From Prionace glauca (Eukaryota; Chordata; Chondrichthyes; Carcharhiniformes; Carcharhinidae), in assembly GCA_037974335.1 (NCBI GenBank), contig CM075760.1:17223059-17287058 (forward strand): a stretch of 64,000 bases of DNA, given 5' to 3'. A model generated the notes under the pieces. It searched no databases. It saw only the letters and a program-made list of their open reading frames with translations, and was not told the DNA's origin. The translations under genes were made by a program, and so were the position numbers. Shown here one piece after another: positions 43,247 through 53,757 of the stretch; position 1 is the stretch's first letter, and every line of letters starts with the position of its first letter.

Positions 43247-43327
43247 GGTTTTTGTATGAGGATGGCGCTTTTCTCAGCACTGTGACTCCCATAGTATATC
43301 ACAGTGACACACACCCATACAAAAACT
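43247..43327 (-). promoter_or_regulatory. D1 segment with 12-RSS and 22-RSS
   Basis: D1 coding is ATATACTATGGGAGT (43285-43299). On the V side: nonamer AGTTTTTGT (43319-43327), 12-nt spacer, heptamer CACTGTG (43300-43306). On the J side: heptamer CACAGTG (43278-43284), 22-nt spacer, nonamer ACAAAAACC (43247-43255). Both heptamers are perfect. The order 12-D1-22 is the one known for elasmobranch IgM clusters. Confidence 0.95.
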
Positions 43328-43674
43328 GCACTCACTCTGTTCAGTCCTGCTGTTCAATATTCACTTTAAATGTATCATTCGTTTTGGTCTAATGTAAAAT
43401 GTAGGCAACTGTTTATACAACACAATCTATGAGAAATATTAAAAAGAGTAATATATCGTGTGTGGGACTTGCTGAAACTACAATGAATATAAAGTCAGTG
43501 AAAAGCTCACCAGTTATATCGGTGAGTTTGGGAAGATTTACTGTTAAATGCTTTCTGCGTTACTTTTTTTTAAACACGATTATAGTTTGTTTCTGACCAC
43601 TCTCGATCATATTGCATTTAAAACAGATACTGACCTTCAGGTTATGAATGAAGTTGCGGAATTCCCTCTCGGGC
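43328..43674. other. VH-D1 spacer
   Basis: Germline spacer of about 0.35 kb, AT-rich, no other feature. Confidence 0.6.
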
Positions 43675-43713
43675 TGTTCTTGTCCGGGTGAAGCCCTGGA
43701 TCCTCTCGCTGTG
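43675..43713 (-). promoter_or_regulatory. VH recombination signal (23-RSS)
   Basis: Coding orientation: heptamer CACAGCG (43707-43713), 23-nt spacer, nonamer ACAAGAACA (43675-43683). The heptamer differs from CACAGTG at position 6, and the nonamer differs at two positions from ACAAAAACC. Confidence 0.93.
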
Positions 43714-44018
43714 GTCTCTTGCACAGTAATAGATGGCCGTGTCTTCAATCTTCAGGCTCCTCATGTCCAAAGAGAAGATGCTGTTTGAAGTGTCTTTGGA
43801 CGCAGTAAACCGACCCTTAATTGATGGGGCGTAGTTGTTGCTGGATGAACTATAGTACCTAACCAGCCACTCCAGGCCCTGTCCGGGAACCTGCCGGATC
43901 CAGTACATGGAGTAGCTGCCAAGATCGAACCCGCTGGTTTTACAGGTCAGTTTCAGGGAACCTCCGGGACCCCCGGTCTCTGCCTCTGGCTGGGTCAACA
44001 CAACATCCGACTGGACAC
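43714..44018 (-). CDS. VH segment, V exon
   Basis: A germline heavy-chain V exon after acceptor TATTTTTACAG. It ends the signal peptide (GVQS) and then encodes FR1 ([26 protein letters not shown]), CDR1 around [12 protein letters not shown]2 [17 protein letters not shown]2 [18 protein letters not shown]3 [20 protein letters not shown] and [13 protein letters not shown]. Both core Cys, Trp and the DTAIYYC motif are intact and there is no stop. The coding end is at 43714, next to the RSS. It needs rearrangement to D and J. It is the only intact V in the cluster. Confidence 0.97.
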
Positions 44019-44151
44019 CTGTAAAAATAGATCAAAAACACCGGGGGTTAATCTTAGTGAAATGATTGCTGAGTCTGGAACATTCCAGAGAGAGACTAAC
44101 ACTGAGACAGTAACAGTGAGAGACTTGAACAATAATAAAAAAAATACTCAC

Positions 44152-44197
44152 CAGATAAGAAAGTCAGCAACAAACTGAGAGAAATGGCCGACCTCAT
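44152..44197 (-). CDS. VH leader exon
   Basis: Starts at ATG (44197-44195) and encodes MRSAISLSLLLTFLS, then splits a Gly codon at the donor (TCTG|GTGAGT). Joined to the V exon the signal peptide is MRSAISLSLLLTFLSGVQS with cleavage expected before DVVL. It has a short hydrophobic core, normal for Ig heavy chains. The intron to V is 133 nt. Confidence 0.95.
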
Positions 44198-44286
44198 CTT
44201 TCTGGTGATTTGGGGGAAATGGTTGTGTCAGGAAGTCAGTGAACAAACCAGCTCCCGGACTGTTGGATTCCGGTCCCAGTGAGCGG

Positions 44287-44296
44287 TATTTAAATA
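44287..44296 (-). promoter_or_regulatory. VH promoter TATA-like box
   Basis: The palindrome TATTTAAATA lies 90 bp upstream of the leader ATG, consistent with a start site around 44260. No ATTTGCAT or ATGCAAAT octamer was seen between 44200 and 44700. Confidence 0.55.
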
Positions 44297-44318
44297 CCCG
44301 GCAGAAGGGGGCGGCTTT

Positions 44319-44360
44319 CCAGGCGCCGCCTGTTGATTCCCTGCTGGAGGCGGCGCCTGG
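44319..44360. repeat. 12-bp GC-rich inverted repeat upstream of VH
   Basis: CCAGGCGCCGCC (44319-44330) and GGCGGCGCCTGG (44349-44360) are perfect inverted arms separated by 18 nt. They sit 23 bp upstream of the TATA-like box. They could be a protein-binding dyad or form a hairpin. Confidence 0.7.
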
Positions 44361-44639
44361 ATCCACGTCCCACCTTCCACACCCCCAACAGAATGGACTC
44401 GGAGATTTACAATAGATTAATATTAAAATGGACATTTTATCTGTATCAGGATATTTGTTTGGCTGAAATGTTCATTGTATTGTCCCCATTATTTCTGATG
44501 GTGATGTTACAGTTCATCATTTATTTATTTAAATAAGTAATTCCATTGTTAAAACTGTGATTTTATTACCACACCCCAAGAAGAAAATAAATCTGAAAAT
44601 GAAGAAATAACATTTTGGAACATTAGAGAATTTTGCAAC

Positions 44640-46300
44640 AACTCCGTGTCTCTGCCATATTATAATAATAAAGCACAATTTATCAGAAGAAATACCATCG
44701 ATTTCTGTAACTCAATGTGTAGAATATACAAAGTGATTCTATTTACAGTTTGGTGGCTTTCGCTGTACAAATTGGGTTTGGAGATGAGAAGAAACTCTCA
44801 CACAATACAATGTTTCTCCTTATATTTTCAAACTGCCCCAATCTCGAAGACAGGCCTTTGAAAATAATGAGAATCCCAACCTCCTGATAATTAAATAGTG
44901 AGTTGACAGAGAAACATAAAATTAAATTGATTTTTGACGGAGAAGTTAATGAATCGGAACGGACACTGAGATCATTAAAGTTCTCCTTCAGCATCCAGGT
45001 CATTGCAACTCACTCTATTGGTTACCGGCTGTGTAACATACACTGGTATTGGGAATACAGGATATCAGAGCTTTGCGGCACATTGCACAATATCACAAGA
45101 ATAAATGTTTTATCTTACATTGAATCAGGTTATGAACTGATCATTTCTCCAATCATTGGCAGCTATGAGAGGAACTCTTCAATAACAGAAATCAGATTAT
45201 ACTGTACAATAGAACACGGTGCTAATCAGGTACAAGACACGCTGCTGTTTCAATGTGATACAGAAATTTCAGAATATTCCAGGAATCCCCGGTGTTCATG
45301 TCAGTTTTATGATGTTGTTTTAATATTATTTCATGTCATTGCACCGATTTTACTTCACTGGGGAACTGGGCCCATCAACATCTCTCTCTCTCATTTCATG
45401 AAGTGATTAATAAACAGACTTTAATTATTGGAATGAAATTTACTCGGAAACTATACAAATGAAAAAAATCATCCGGTCACTTTATTGTTTGACATAATAT
45501 TTACTCAGGTAATGAACAGGACACTGAATGAAAATACTTGATTAGAATGATTGCGATTTAAATTGTGGGAATTAAACATTTACTGTTAAAATGTCTGAAT
45601 CCCATGTTGTCCATTGAGCTTCACGCTAATCTGTCCCACACAGTATTTGGCAGCAATCCAGGCTGCTGTCAAATGCTCAGAGTTATTGAAAGGAAACATC
45701 TGGGGGTGTTTGTGCAGTAGATCAAAGATCAGTTTCATCAGCACTGACCGCTTGGCTACAAGCCAACTTAAAACCCTGCATGTTGTCAGTAAGGTCAATT
45801 TATAAACAAATCTACCCAGCAACAGTACTGGAGGCACTTGAATTTTTGGAAGTTATAAATCTGGATGATGTTTTCCCATCTCTAAAGAAAGGATTATTTT
45901 CTACCTTCTCTGGCACCCTATTAACAACAATGATGATTTTTCCAACACATCAGGATATTGTGATGGACGGACAGAAATAATCACAGGCAGACTGAGAAAT
46001 GGCTCAGAGAGACGATACATGCTGTTATATTTGAGCATGCACATTTATATTTTATTTCCTTTTATCTTTCCATGGGATGTTTGTTTGGAAAGACCAACAC
46101 TCTTTGCCTGTCCCAAATTCCCTTAAATTGACTGGTTTTCGAGGACACTTCTGTATATATTAAAGAGTCAGCTATTTTGCTTTCAGTCTGCAGTTATATC
46201 CTTGTGAGACAATGTAGGGATGGAAGATTTCCTGCATTGGGGAATCAGAGCGGTTCCAATGATCGCAATTAGTATCCATTCCAGATTTATCAATAGAATT
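44640..46300. repeat. 5' flank of the IgM cluster, diverged copy at 53.0-55.3 kb
   Basis: Matches at 44690-44790/53020-53115, 44880-45250/53880-54220, 45600-45830/54590-54815 and 45940-46270/54930-55270 occur in the same order. Examples are GCACAATATCACAA.AATAAATGTTTT and GTATTTGGCAGCA.TCCA. The 167-codon frame at 44903-45406 is not preserved in the copy, so I do not call a gene. Confidence 0.8.
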
Positions 46301-47290
46301 CAAAATCTACCTGCGGGAACGGTCCGACTTAAATCCTTGTCCTCACATCATTGCCCTGGGTCTCTGGATCACTGGATCAATTAAAATAATTGATGTCACC
46401 ATCTACACAAACAATAAATGTATGACTGTGTTGACACAGGAATGAATGACAATTGAATGACTGATGGATGAATGACTGTTGGATGCCTGAATATTTTGAT
46501 TGAGGAATTACTGAATGGATTGGTGGATTCATTGATAAATGGGACTGAATGATGCTGTTCTACATTTCCATATTTGTGTTTGACTACTTCATAAATTGAA
46601 ACAACTCCTTTATTCAATGCGTGTCCATCAATCCTTCCAGAGTGTCTGGCTGAAATACATTCCGAGTTTCTCGGGAGTTAGCAAGCTGATCCTCTTGAAG
46701 AGTAGGGGGAGATTTTCCTGCAGTTCGGATGGTTCATTTCTCTGCTGATGCTGAATCTTCATATCCAGGACAGAAAGAGAGAGCGGGATTTGGTTGAGGA
46801 GGAATGATTGTACTATATAAAATACTGCTTCTTTCATATACAACAAATCAATCAACAAACCCTCACCCAAATTAGTGAAGACAACAGGGTGAAAAGTAAA
46901 TAAGGTAGCAACAGAAATATTTGTGAAGCTCACTGGAAAACTACAAGTGTAACATTATTTCCCAAAACAGTGTAATAATGATTCGGAATTTAAAGATTCA
47001 GTAACTTCACATGAAGTGCCGGTTGTTCCATTTATATCATCACTTTGAAAACCATCACACACTCCAGCTATGTATCAGGACTTTCTGTGTGATGATGAGG
47101 TGGTGACTTGTCAATGAAGCGCAGAGGCTGCTGGTTAGCTGTTCATATCCTCGGTCTGAATTAATTCCATTCCCCACTGAATTCTGGGACAGATTTTATT
47201 TCTTGGTGTCAAAAAGCCAATGTGTTGTCAATAAAGTTTAATATCAATAAATTATACGAAGCAAAGTACAGTTATATATCAATGCCGAAA
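46301..47290. other. Intergenic, short TGAATGA-type repeats
   Basis: A loose tandem of GAATGACTGATGGATGAATG words at 46440-46550. No gene recognised. Confidence 0.5.
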
Positions 47291-47790
47291 TGCCGAAAAT
47301 AAACAGAAAATACTGGAGAATCTCAGTAACATCTGTGGAGACAGAATAGAGACTTTGTTTCACATCTGGATGACCCTTCGGCAGAGTATCCCTACTGCTA
47401 TGGATAGATCATCATTGCTTCCTGCAACGTGTTAGAAAAGCTGCATAAATTTCCTGTGAGATGGGAATAACAGAAATAATAGATACTATTTCGAGACACT
47501 CACATAAGCTGCATCAATTCACAGAGTGATCCCAAATATCAGAACAAACTTCTTCATCCTAAACTAATCAACATCCCAATCAGAAACTATATTCTCAAAA
47601 AAATCCTAATCCCTGTCCACCCACATCATTTCTCAATGTCATCATCCTCTTCAATTTCTTCCAAAAAAACCACACTGACTCGAAACGTTGGCTCTATTCT
47701 CTCTCCACAGATGCTGTCAGACTCGTTGAGATTTTCCAGCATTCATTATTTTTGTTTCAGTTTCCAGAATCTGCAGTATTTTGCTTTTAT
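47291..47790. repeat. Two inverted dispersed-repeat copies
   Basis: About 47296-47420 (plus; AATACTGGAGAATCTCAG, CATCTGTGGAGACAGAATAGA) and 47670-47790 (minus; TCGAAACGTTGG, CTCTCCACAGATGCTGTCAGA, TTTCCAGAATCTGCAG) belong to one repeat family and face each other. Related pieces occur at 3890, 4855, 51725 and 52030-52180. Confidence 0.6.
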
Positions 47791-47854
47791 CAAACTGATG
47801 AATATAATTGGTGAATTAATTGTTTATCTGTATGAGTTGATGATAACTGGGGAA

Positions 47855-48060
47855 TTGGAACAACCCCGGCTGTAAACTCCTCTCCAAGACACTCACAAAC
47901 CTCTCTTGGACCACTCCTTTACTTACGCTGCGTCGGAGTCCAGGAACACCCTCCCTAAGAGCACTGTCGGTGTACCTACACTGCAGGTTCTGCAGCAATT
48001 GAATAAGGCGGTTCACCACCAGCTTACTGAATGCAATTAGCAATGGGGAATAAATGGGGG
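47855..48060 (+). mobile_element. Diverged LINE 3' fragment
   Basis: Same family as 37870 and 56020: AAACTCCTCTCCAAGACACTCAC, GTGTACCTACACTGCAGG, CAGCAATTGAATAAGGCGG and CTTACTGAATGCAATTAGCAATGGGG. Confidence 0.55.
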
Positions 48061-48925
48061 CCGAGGCAACGTCGCTTTCTTATCACAGAGTAACTGTAAA
48101 TATATTCCTCATTATATATGAATGAGATCTGGTGAATGAAATTATTAAATTGCAAATGGATGGTAATTGGTGAAAATAATTACGATCTTTCTGAACTTTT
48201 TTTTATATTCTCCTTATTCGTATCATTAATTACTCAGCACTGTCTCAGTTCATGTCTAAGAAGTTCCTATATCAGTAAAACTGTGCGAGACACTGCCTCA
48301 GTTTTATTTCACTTGACAATGTTATTTTTAAAAATGTTTCGTTCACGGGATATGGGTCTGATTGGAATTTGGCATTTGACCATCCCCACGTGGCACTCGG
48401 CACTAACTCATTACTATTTTCTTGAACCAGGCCCCTGTTTATATTAAAATACAGCCTGGCTCTGTTAATACTCTGCTAGACCAGAGCTCAGTTTACATTG
48501 CACACGGCATTCTCTCTGGTGATGTAATATTTGATACTCACCCGATATATATTTCACTTTGGCAATTTTGTTCCTGCACTAACTATGCCTCTCTTTGAAT
48601 TAGGTTTGTTTTACTTCACGGTTTTGTGAGAAGAAGAGATAATATGTTGGGATAAAAAAGATTGTTATCAGGCAAGATCCAGAAACGGGCAGTATTGGAT
48701 CACCAGTATTTTATTGTGCTGTAATTTTCTTTGTTTTTTTGTTCTTCATTGACAGTGAATGCTACACAGGACTTGATATCCACTTTCACTGCAGCCAGCA
48801 GAAGTAGATTTCAGATTTCTTTTCCAGTGTCCAAAACCTCACACAGGTTGTCCTTGCAGAAGGATGCAGAGAATTGTGTTCTCCCAGCCACTTTAATCAT
48901 TACTGGCATTGACCAGTGCAGTAAA
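48061..48925. other. Intergenic, no feature seen
   Basis: AT-rich and unrecognised. Frames are short and without domain signatures. Confidence 0.35.
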
Positions 48926-48929
48926 AACT

Positions 48930-49870
48930 GAGACCATGTCTAATACAATATAAACGCGGATATGGACAATTGCAGAAATAAGATTGCATCGACTTTGATA
49001 CAAACAGAGAGAGATCTAAATTAATATAAACAGAGGCAATGTCTCGTTTAATATAAACAGAAACATAGTGACATACAATATAAGCAGGGACAGCGTCTAA
49101 TTTAGTACAGACAGATAATATATCCAATTTACTATGTGCAAAGACAGACAACATAACATTCTACATGCAAGGTAGAATGAGTTAGGGTCCAGTGGAAAAT
49201 AAACGAAGGCATGGCTCATAATACGAGCTAACACAGGGTAAATTTACTGTAATATAAAGATACTGGTTCAATCCCCATGAAATTTGTAAAGACGGCCGAC
49301 TCTCCCATCAAAATCTTACAGGACAGGAGTAACATGGGGTTCGCTGCAGAATGCAAAATCCCCTCTGTACTGGCAAATTAATAACTCCTAAATCAGGAAT
49401 AGCATGAGTGAGATGCAAAGAGAATCTCCCTCTAAACTATCCAATTCAAACGTTCTTACAACATTATACTGTCTATAAACAGAGTGAAACTCCGTCTATA
49501 AATCTGTTCAAACAAAATTAAGGCAGAAAGAGCATGGACACTCTTCTATGTAAAATCTCTCCTGCACTCTTCCCTCCGAGATCCAGGAGGCAGGTTTAAA
49601 TTAGTGTTAGGTATAGGGGAAAGAGCCGTCGACACAGTTCCACAAAACACACCCAGGCTAGGTACAGCAGAGATTCGATACGGATTAAATCTTCCCTGAC
49701 AAAGATATATCAACCATTCATAAACCAGGAACAATGAGTTCAGACGCAGAGTAAATATTCCTCTACTCTGTCCAGTCAAATACTCCAAGGACAGGGACAA
49801 CACCGGCTAAATATAGGGAAAGATTCCACATTGAATCCTTATCACCAGGTGGAACCGAGGTTAGGTGCAG
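48930..49870. repeat. Degenerate tandem repeats
   Basis: At 48930-49160 about seven units of 31-38 bp contain TAATATAAACAGAGACA-like words. At 49160-49870 diverged units of roughly 60-70 bp recall TCCCTCTACTCTGTCCAGTCA AATACTCCAAGGACAGGGACA. I recall this kind of array from shark intergenic DNA. No gene. Confidence 0.55.
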
Positions 49871-50019
49871 AAGAAAATGTTTCAAGCATTTCAAGATCAT
49901 TGATTTCTCAAGAGATCTTTTAGAATAAATCTCAGTCATGGATTCCAATTTATTGAATTATATTCTTTTAGAAACCTGTACCTGTGGCTGAGAGAATACA
50001 TTGGGCAAACATTGATTTT

Positions 50020-50092
50020 ATCGAGCCCGGGGCAGGCTCGAGGGGCTATATGGCCTACTCCTGCTCCCATTTCTTACGTTCTTATGTTCTTT
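50020..50092 (+). mobile_element. Very short CR1 subfamily 2 tail
   Basis: Only the last about 70 bp of the element: GCAGGCTCGAGGGGCTATAT GGCCTACTCCTGCTCCCATT, then TTACGTTCTTATGTTCT. Confidence 0.7.
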
Positions 50093-50850
50093 TGCTGTGG
50101 AGTGAAGACGATGAACCATCGTGGAGAGACAAGACGCAGAACCAGACAGGAGAAAGACAGAGAAAGAGATGAAACACAGGAGATGTTCTGTGTTTTCTGT
50201 GTCATGACATTTCGGGATCAGAGGGATTATTTCCTAATTCTGAACATAGATATCATCATGATATTTTTCCTCACATAACTGGTGAATAAATAATGTTGAA
50301 AAACAACCATTACTGGAATCCGTTGATTGATTTGCATGATTGTCTCTATTTCTGCTCTGTGTTGGTGGGGAAATATTTGTTGTGTTTTTGTCAGTCAACA
50401 ATCTCATTTGGAATTACTATTCTTGTATTTATTTACATAAATTCCTCACTGTTTACAATGAAATGTTCATGACAGAAAAACCAGATAAACCGTCACTTAT
50501 TGATCAGTTTCAACTCAAAATAGCGATTTATTTTAAGAATTTTAACAGTTGGTTCAATATGAATAAAACTTTTTGAACATTCATAACTCCGGCTGTACTT
50601 AACTACAATAAAATAAGACATTTCATTTCAGAATTTGAAAGTTCTGATGTCACAATTAATAAAGTATCTGTGAACAGGCTGATATTCCACTGAATGATAA
50701 TCTGATTCAGGATTTAATCTGTTTAAACTCGACAAGTTAAATAAAAAACAGATCTGATGTCTGAAATATTCCTTCACAAATAGTGATCACACTCACACGA
50801 GGGAAGAATAAAAAATGTGGTTATCACGAAGAGATACAATTATTTTTGCT
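50093..50850. other. Intergenic; one exact octamer motif
   Basis: ATTTGCAT is present at 50330-50337 without a V gene beside it. No gene or repeat seen otherwise. Confidence 0.3.
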
Positions 50851-51330
50851 CCCTCACAGGCGACAGGGAAGCGGGTTCGATTCTAACATTGGGTGACTGT
50901 GTGTGGTTTTCACATTCTACCCATATCCATGTGAGTTCCCTCCGAGTGCTCCAGTTTCCTTCCACAGTCCCAGGATGTGCAGGTTAGGTGGATTGGCTGT
51001 GATAAATTGCCCCTTAGCGCCCAATGATGTGCAAAGTAGAATCATAGAATCCCTACAGTGCAGAAGTAGAGCATTTGGTTCATCAAGTCTGCTATCCGGC
51101 AGAGCATCCTTCCCAGGCCCAATGTAAATTGTCTATGCTAAATTTCCTGTTAGTGTCCAATAATGTGTAGGTTCGGGGGATTAGCCTGTGAATATGTGTG
51201 GTTGCCGGGATCGGATGAAAGCTTGCCTAGGTAGGATGCTCTGCTGGAGAGCCCGCTGCAGAGTTATTGGACCGAATGACCATGTTGAACTGTAGGGATT
51301 CTATGATTTTATGCTGCTATGATCAGGCAG
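50850..51330 (+). mobile_element. HE1-type SINE, rearranged
   Basis: It has box B-like GGTTCGATTCTAAC, body CAGTTTCCTTCCACAGTCCCAGGATGTGC in diverged form, an inverted tail piece at about 51040-51110 (AGAATCATAGAATCCCTACAG), then tail GGATGCTCTGCTGGAGAG and GTAGGGATTCTATGATT. Probably a SINE interrupted by a second SINE tail. Confidence 0.7.
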
Positions 51331-51989
51331 AGCAGTGATTATATTCACATTAATCTCAGCGATTCCAAAGTATTACAAATTATGGGGGAAATTGAATGTA
51401 TAGAACATTTTACCCGACCTCATGTCGCCCCAAAGTTATTAAAACTCACTGAGGTACCTTTGCTGAATTTACTCGCTGTTCTCATGTTGTAACTAACCAG
51501 GTAAGTTACGTACCACAAACTCCCACAAACCCGGTTGTGATAAATGGCCAACAAATTTGCGATTTTATTTGACAAATGAGGATTTGGGTCGGATATTGGA
51601 CAGAACAGACTTGCTGTTCATAATTATATCAAGAGATTTTACATCCTGGCATTGATGTTAAATACGAATCTGGTTCTCTCTCTCTGATGATACCCATTGA
51701 GATCCTGAGTAGCACTGTTGCTGTTTTAGTTTTAGATTTCCGGAATCTGCAGCAATTTACACTGATTTTATTGAATCTCTGGATGCGAGCGTCACTGACA
51801 AAGCTAACATTAATTGGTGATTGTGAACCATCTTGCTGAAACCTGCCCTCCGGATGGGTGACTTTCCACTGCAGGTTTAATACAACTGGGTGGATTTCTC
51901 GGATATTTCAGTGGTGGTGAAGGGCTATTTTCATCACATGGAACTGGAGTCTGTGTAGGACAGACAGGAGAAAGATAGGAATACTCGGT
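51331..51989. other. Intergenic, no gene seen
   Basis: No V, D, J or RSS pair recognised beside the broken VH on this side. Confidence 0.35.
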
Positions 51990-52870
51990 TTATAGTTATT
52001 TGCAAAGAGAAGATGTTGTTTGAAGTTTAAAAACAAATCTGTGGATTCTGGAATTCAAACCCAAAGAGAAAATGCTGGAAAATCTCAGCAGGCCTGGCAA
52101 TATTTGTAAGGAGAGGGAACAGCTGACGTTTCGAGTCCAGATGTCCCGAGACTGTCCATCAATTTCTCTTCACGTTGTTTTAAGCGTCTTTGGGTGGAAT
52201 AAATTGATTCTGAATCTCTGGGACGGAGGAATTGTGGGTTGATCCAAGACTATCAAACTGAAGGAGAGACGATAAACCCTATCAGGGACGGGTCGGACCC
52301 AGACCATCCAGTTGCTGCCCATATTGAACACTTTGTCTTTACAGCTCAGTCTCAGGGAGCCTCAGGGATGTCCGGTTTCTGCCTCTGGCTGAGTCAACAC
52401 AACCTCCGATTCGACACTTTAAAAAAAAACTATGAAAAGAAAACACAACTCACCCCGGACACACTCTCTCACCTTTTTCCATCGGGAACTAGGTAAAAAA
52501 CAAAGTCTGAAGACACTACTAACCGACTCAGAAACAATTTCTTTACAGCTGCAATCAGATTTTTGAATGGATCTACCTCGCATTAAATTGATATTTTTCT
52601 AGACCCGAGCTATGACTGCAACATAATATTCTTCACTCTCTCCCTTCCTTCTCCAAGCACGGTATGCTCTGTCTGTATAGTGCGCAAGACTCTGTACTAA
52701 TATGAATGGTAATAATAAATCAAATAAAATATATCAAAAAACACCGAGAATTATTCCCAGTGAATTGATTGCTGACACTGGAATATTCAACAGGCAGCCT
52801 AACACTGAGGCAGAAAGAGTGAGATCCATTGGAACGTCTCTGCCACTCCAAAAGGTGAAATTATATTTGA
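51990..52870 (-). pseudogene. Broken VH segment with its intron, interrupted by repeats
   Basis: 52342-52427 matches FR1 of the intact VH at about 85 per cent by eye (CTCAGGGA.CCTC.GGGA, TCTGCCTCTGGCTGAGTCAA). 52285-52341 matches FR2/CDR1 weakly, and 52003-52030 matches FR3 (AAAGAGAAGATGTTGTTTGAAG). A dispersed repeat (52030-52180) separates FR3 from the rest. The V acceptor AG is lost (CACTTT for CACCTGT). 52740-52840 matches the leader intron (TGAATTGATTGCTGACACTGG, CTAACACTGAGGCAG). No leader exon or RSS found. A LINE tail is inserted within the intron. Confidence 0.85.
52440..52735 (+). mobile_element. L2/Rex1-like LINE 3' end inside the broken VH intron
   Basis: The plus strand reads TLSHLFPSGTR, a broken TNRLRNNFFTAAIRFLNGST-like stretch, then ATGACTGCAACATAATATTC, CGGTATGCTCTGTCTGTATAG and tail AATAATAAATCAAATAAAAT. 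This is the usual C terminus and tail of L2/Rex1-type elements. VH intron sequence continues on both sides. Confidence 0.7.
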
Positions 52871-53139
52871 GCCTCTGTTATAGAGAAAAAAACACTTTGA
52901 TTGTAAATCAAGTCCCTTAATTCTCTACCCCCCTTCACAAGAGAATAGACATAAAGAAGATGACATGACCTTATCTGGGTAAAACCGTCAGTCTGATTTG
53001 CACATTGCAGCAAAAATATAATCCATTTGAAGAATTATTATCGATTTATGTAACTAATTGCTGGAATAATTTTATTTCAGGTGTGGGTAGCTGTCACTGT
53101 AATTTGGAACTCGATACAAGAAGGAGGGAAGAAATGGCC

Positions 53140-53440
53140 TCATGTTATAGAGAGGCAATTAATACACAAACTTATCTAATGTTCTCAGGACCCGACTTCG
53201 AATCCCACCACCACAGATGGTGGGATTTAAATTCAGTATAAAAATCATCTGGAAATAAGAATCCACTTATGGTCATGATATCATTGTCGATTGTGTAAAA
53301 CCCTACCTGCTTCACTAATGTATTTTAGAGAAGGGAATCTGCCGTCCTTGCCTGGTGTGGCCTATGTGTGACCCAAGAACCACAGCAATGTGATTGTCTC
53401 TCACTGCCCTCGGACAAGAAGTAGGCAATAAATTCTGATC
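53140..53440 (+). mobile_element. SINE, possibly of the Deu-domain type
   Basis: Same family as 30510-30805: box B-like TTCGAATCCCACC, GGTGGGATTTAAATTCA, CATTGTCGATTGTGTAAAACC, TCTGCCGTCCTTGCCTGGTG and CACAGCAATGTGATTGTCTC. Confidence 0.65.
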
Positions 53441-53458
53441 AGTCAAAGGTGCCCATGT

Positions 53459-53757
53459 CCATAGAATCATTACAGAGCAGAAGAAGGCCTTTTGGCCTAT
53501 CAGGCCCAAACCCGCAACATTCCCACCTCAGTCTATCCCCATCACCCCACGTATATTCCCTGCTAATTCTCTTGACACGATTGGACAATTCATCATCGTG
53601 GATCAACCTAAGCGGCATATCCTTGAACAATGTGAGTAAATGAGCAGGCAATTGGAGAATATGCAGACTCCACACAGACAGACCCAAACCGGGAGTTGAA
53701 CCCGGGTCCCTGGCGCTTTGAGGCAGAAGCCCTAACATATATGCCACCGTGCCATCC
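53459..53757 (-). mobile_element. HE1-type SINE
   Basis: The minus strand has a tRNA-like head (GGATGGCACGGTGGCATAT, box B GGGTTCAACTCCC) and a body with GTCTGTGTGGAGTCTGCAT, with a tail complementary to CCTTTTGGCCTATCAGGC. Indels in the middle. Confidence 0.75.

Larger units (their letters stand above)
24366..44300 (-). other. IgM heavy-chain cluster (VH-D1-D2-JH-Cmu1-4-TM)
   Basis: A whole elasmobranch-type immunoglobulin heavy-chain cluster with one V, two D, one J and its own constant exons, transcribed on the minus strand over about 20 kb. All exons are open, splice sites are canonical and phases agree. The V, D and J segments are unjoined in germline DNA. It should yield secreted and membrane IgM after rearrangement in B cells. 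Confidence 0.95.

Noticed and set aside
44903-45406. 167-codon frame upstream of VH as a new gene
   Set aside because: No domain, signal or splice context was seen. The duplicated copy of this DNA at 53.9-54.3 kb does not keep the frame.
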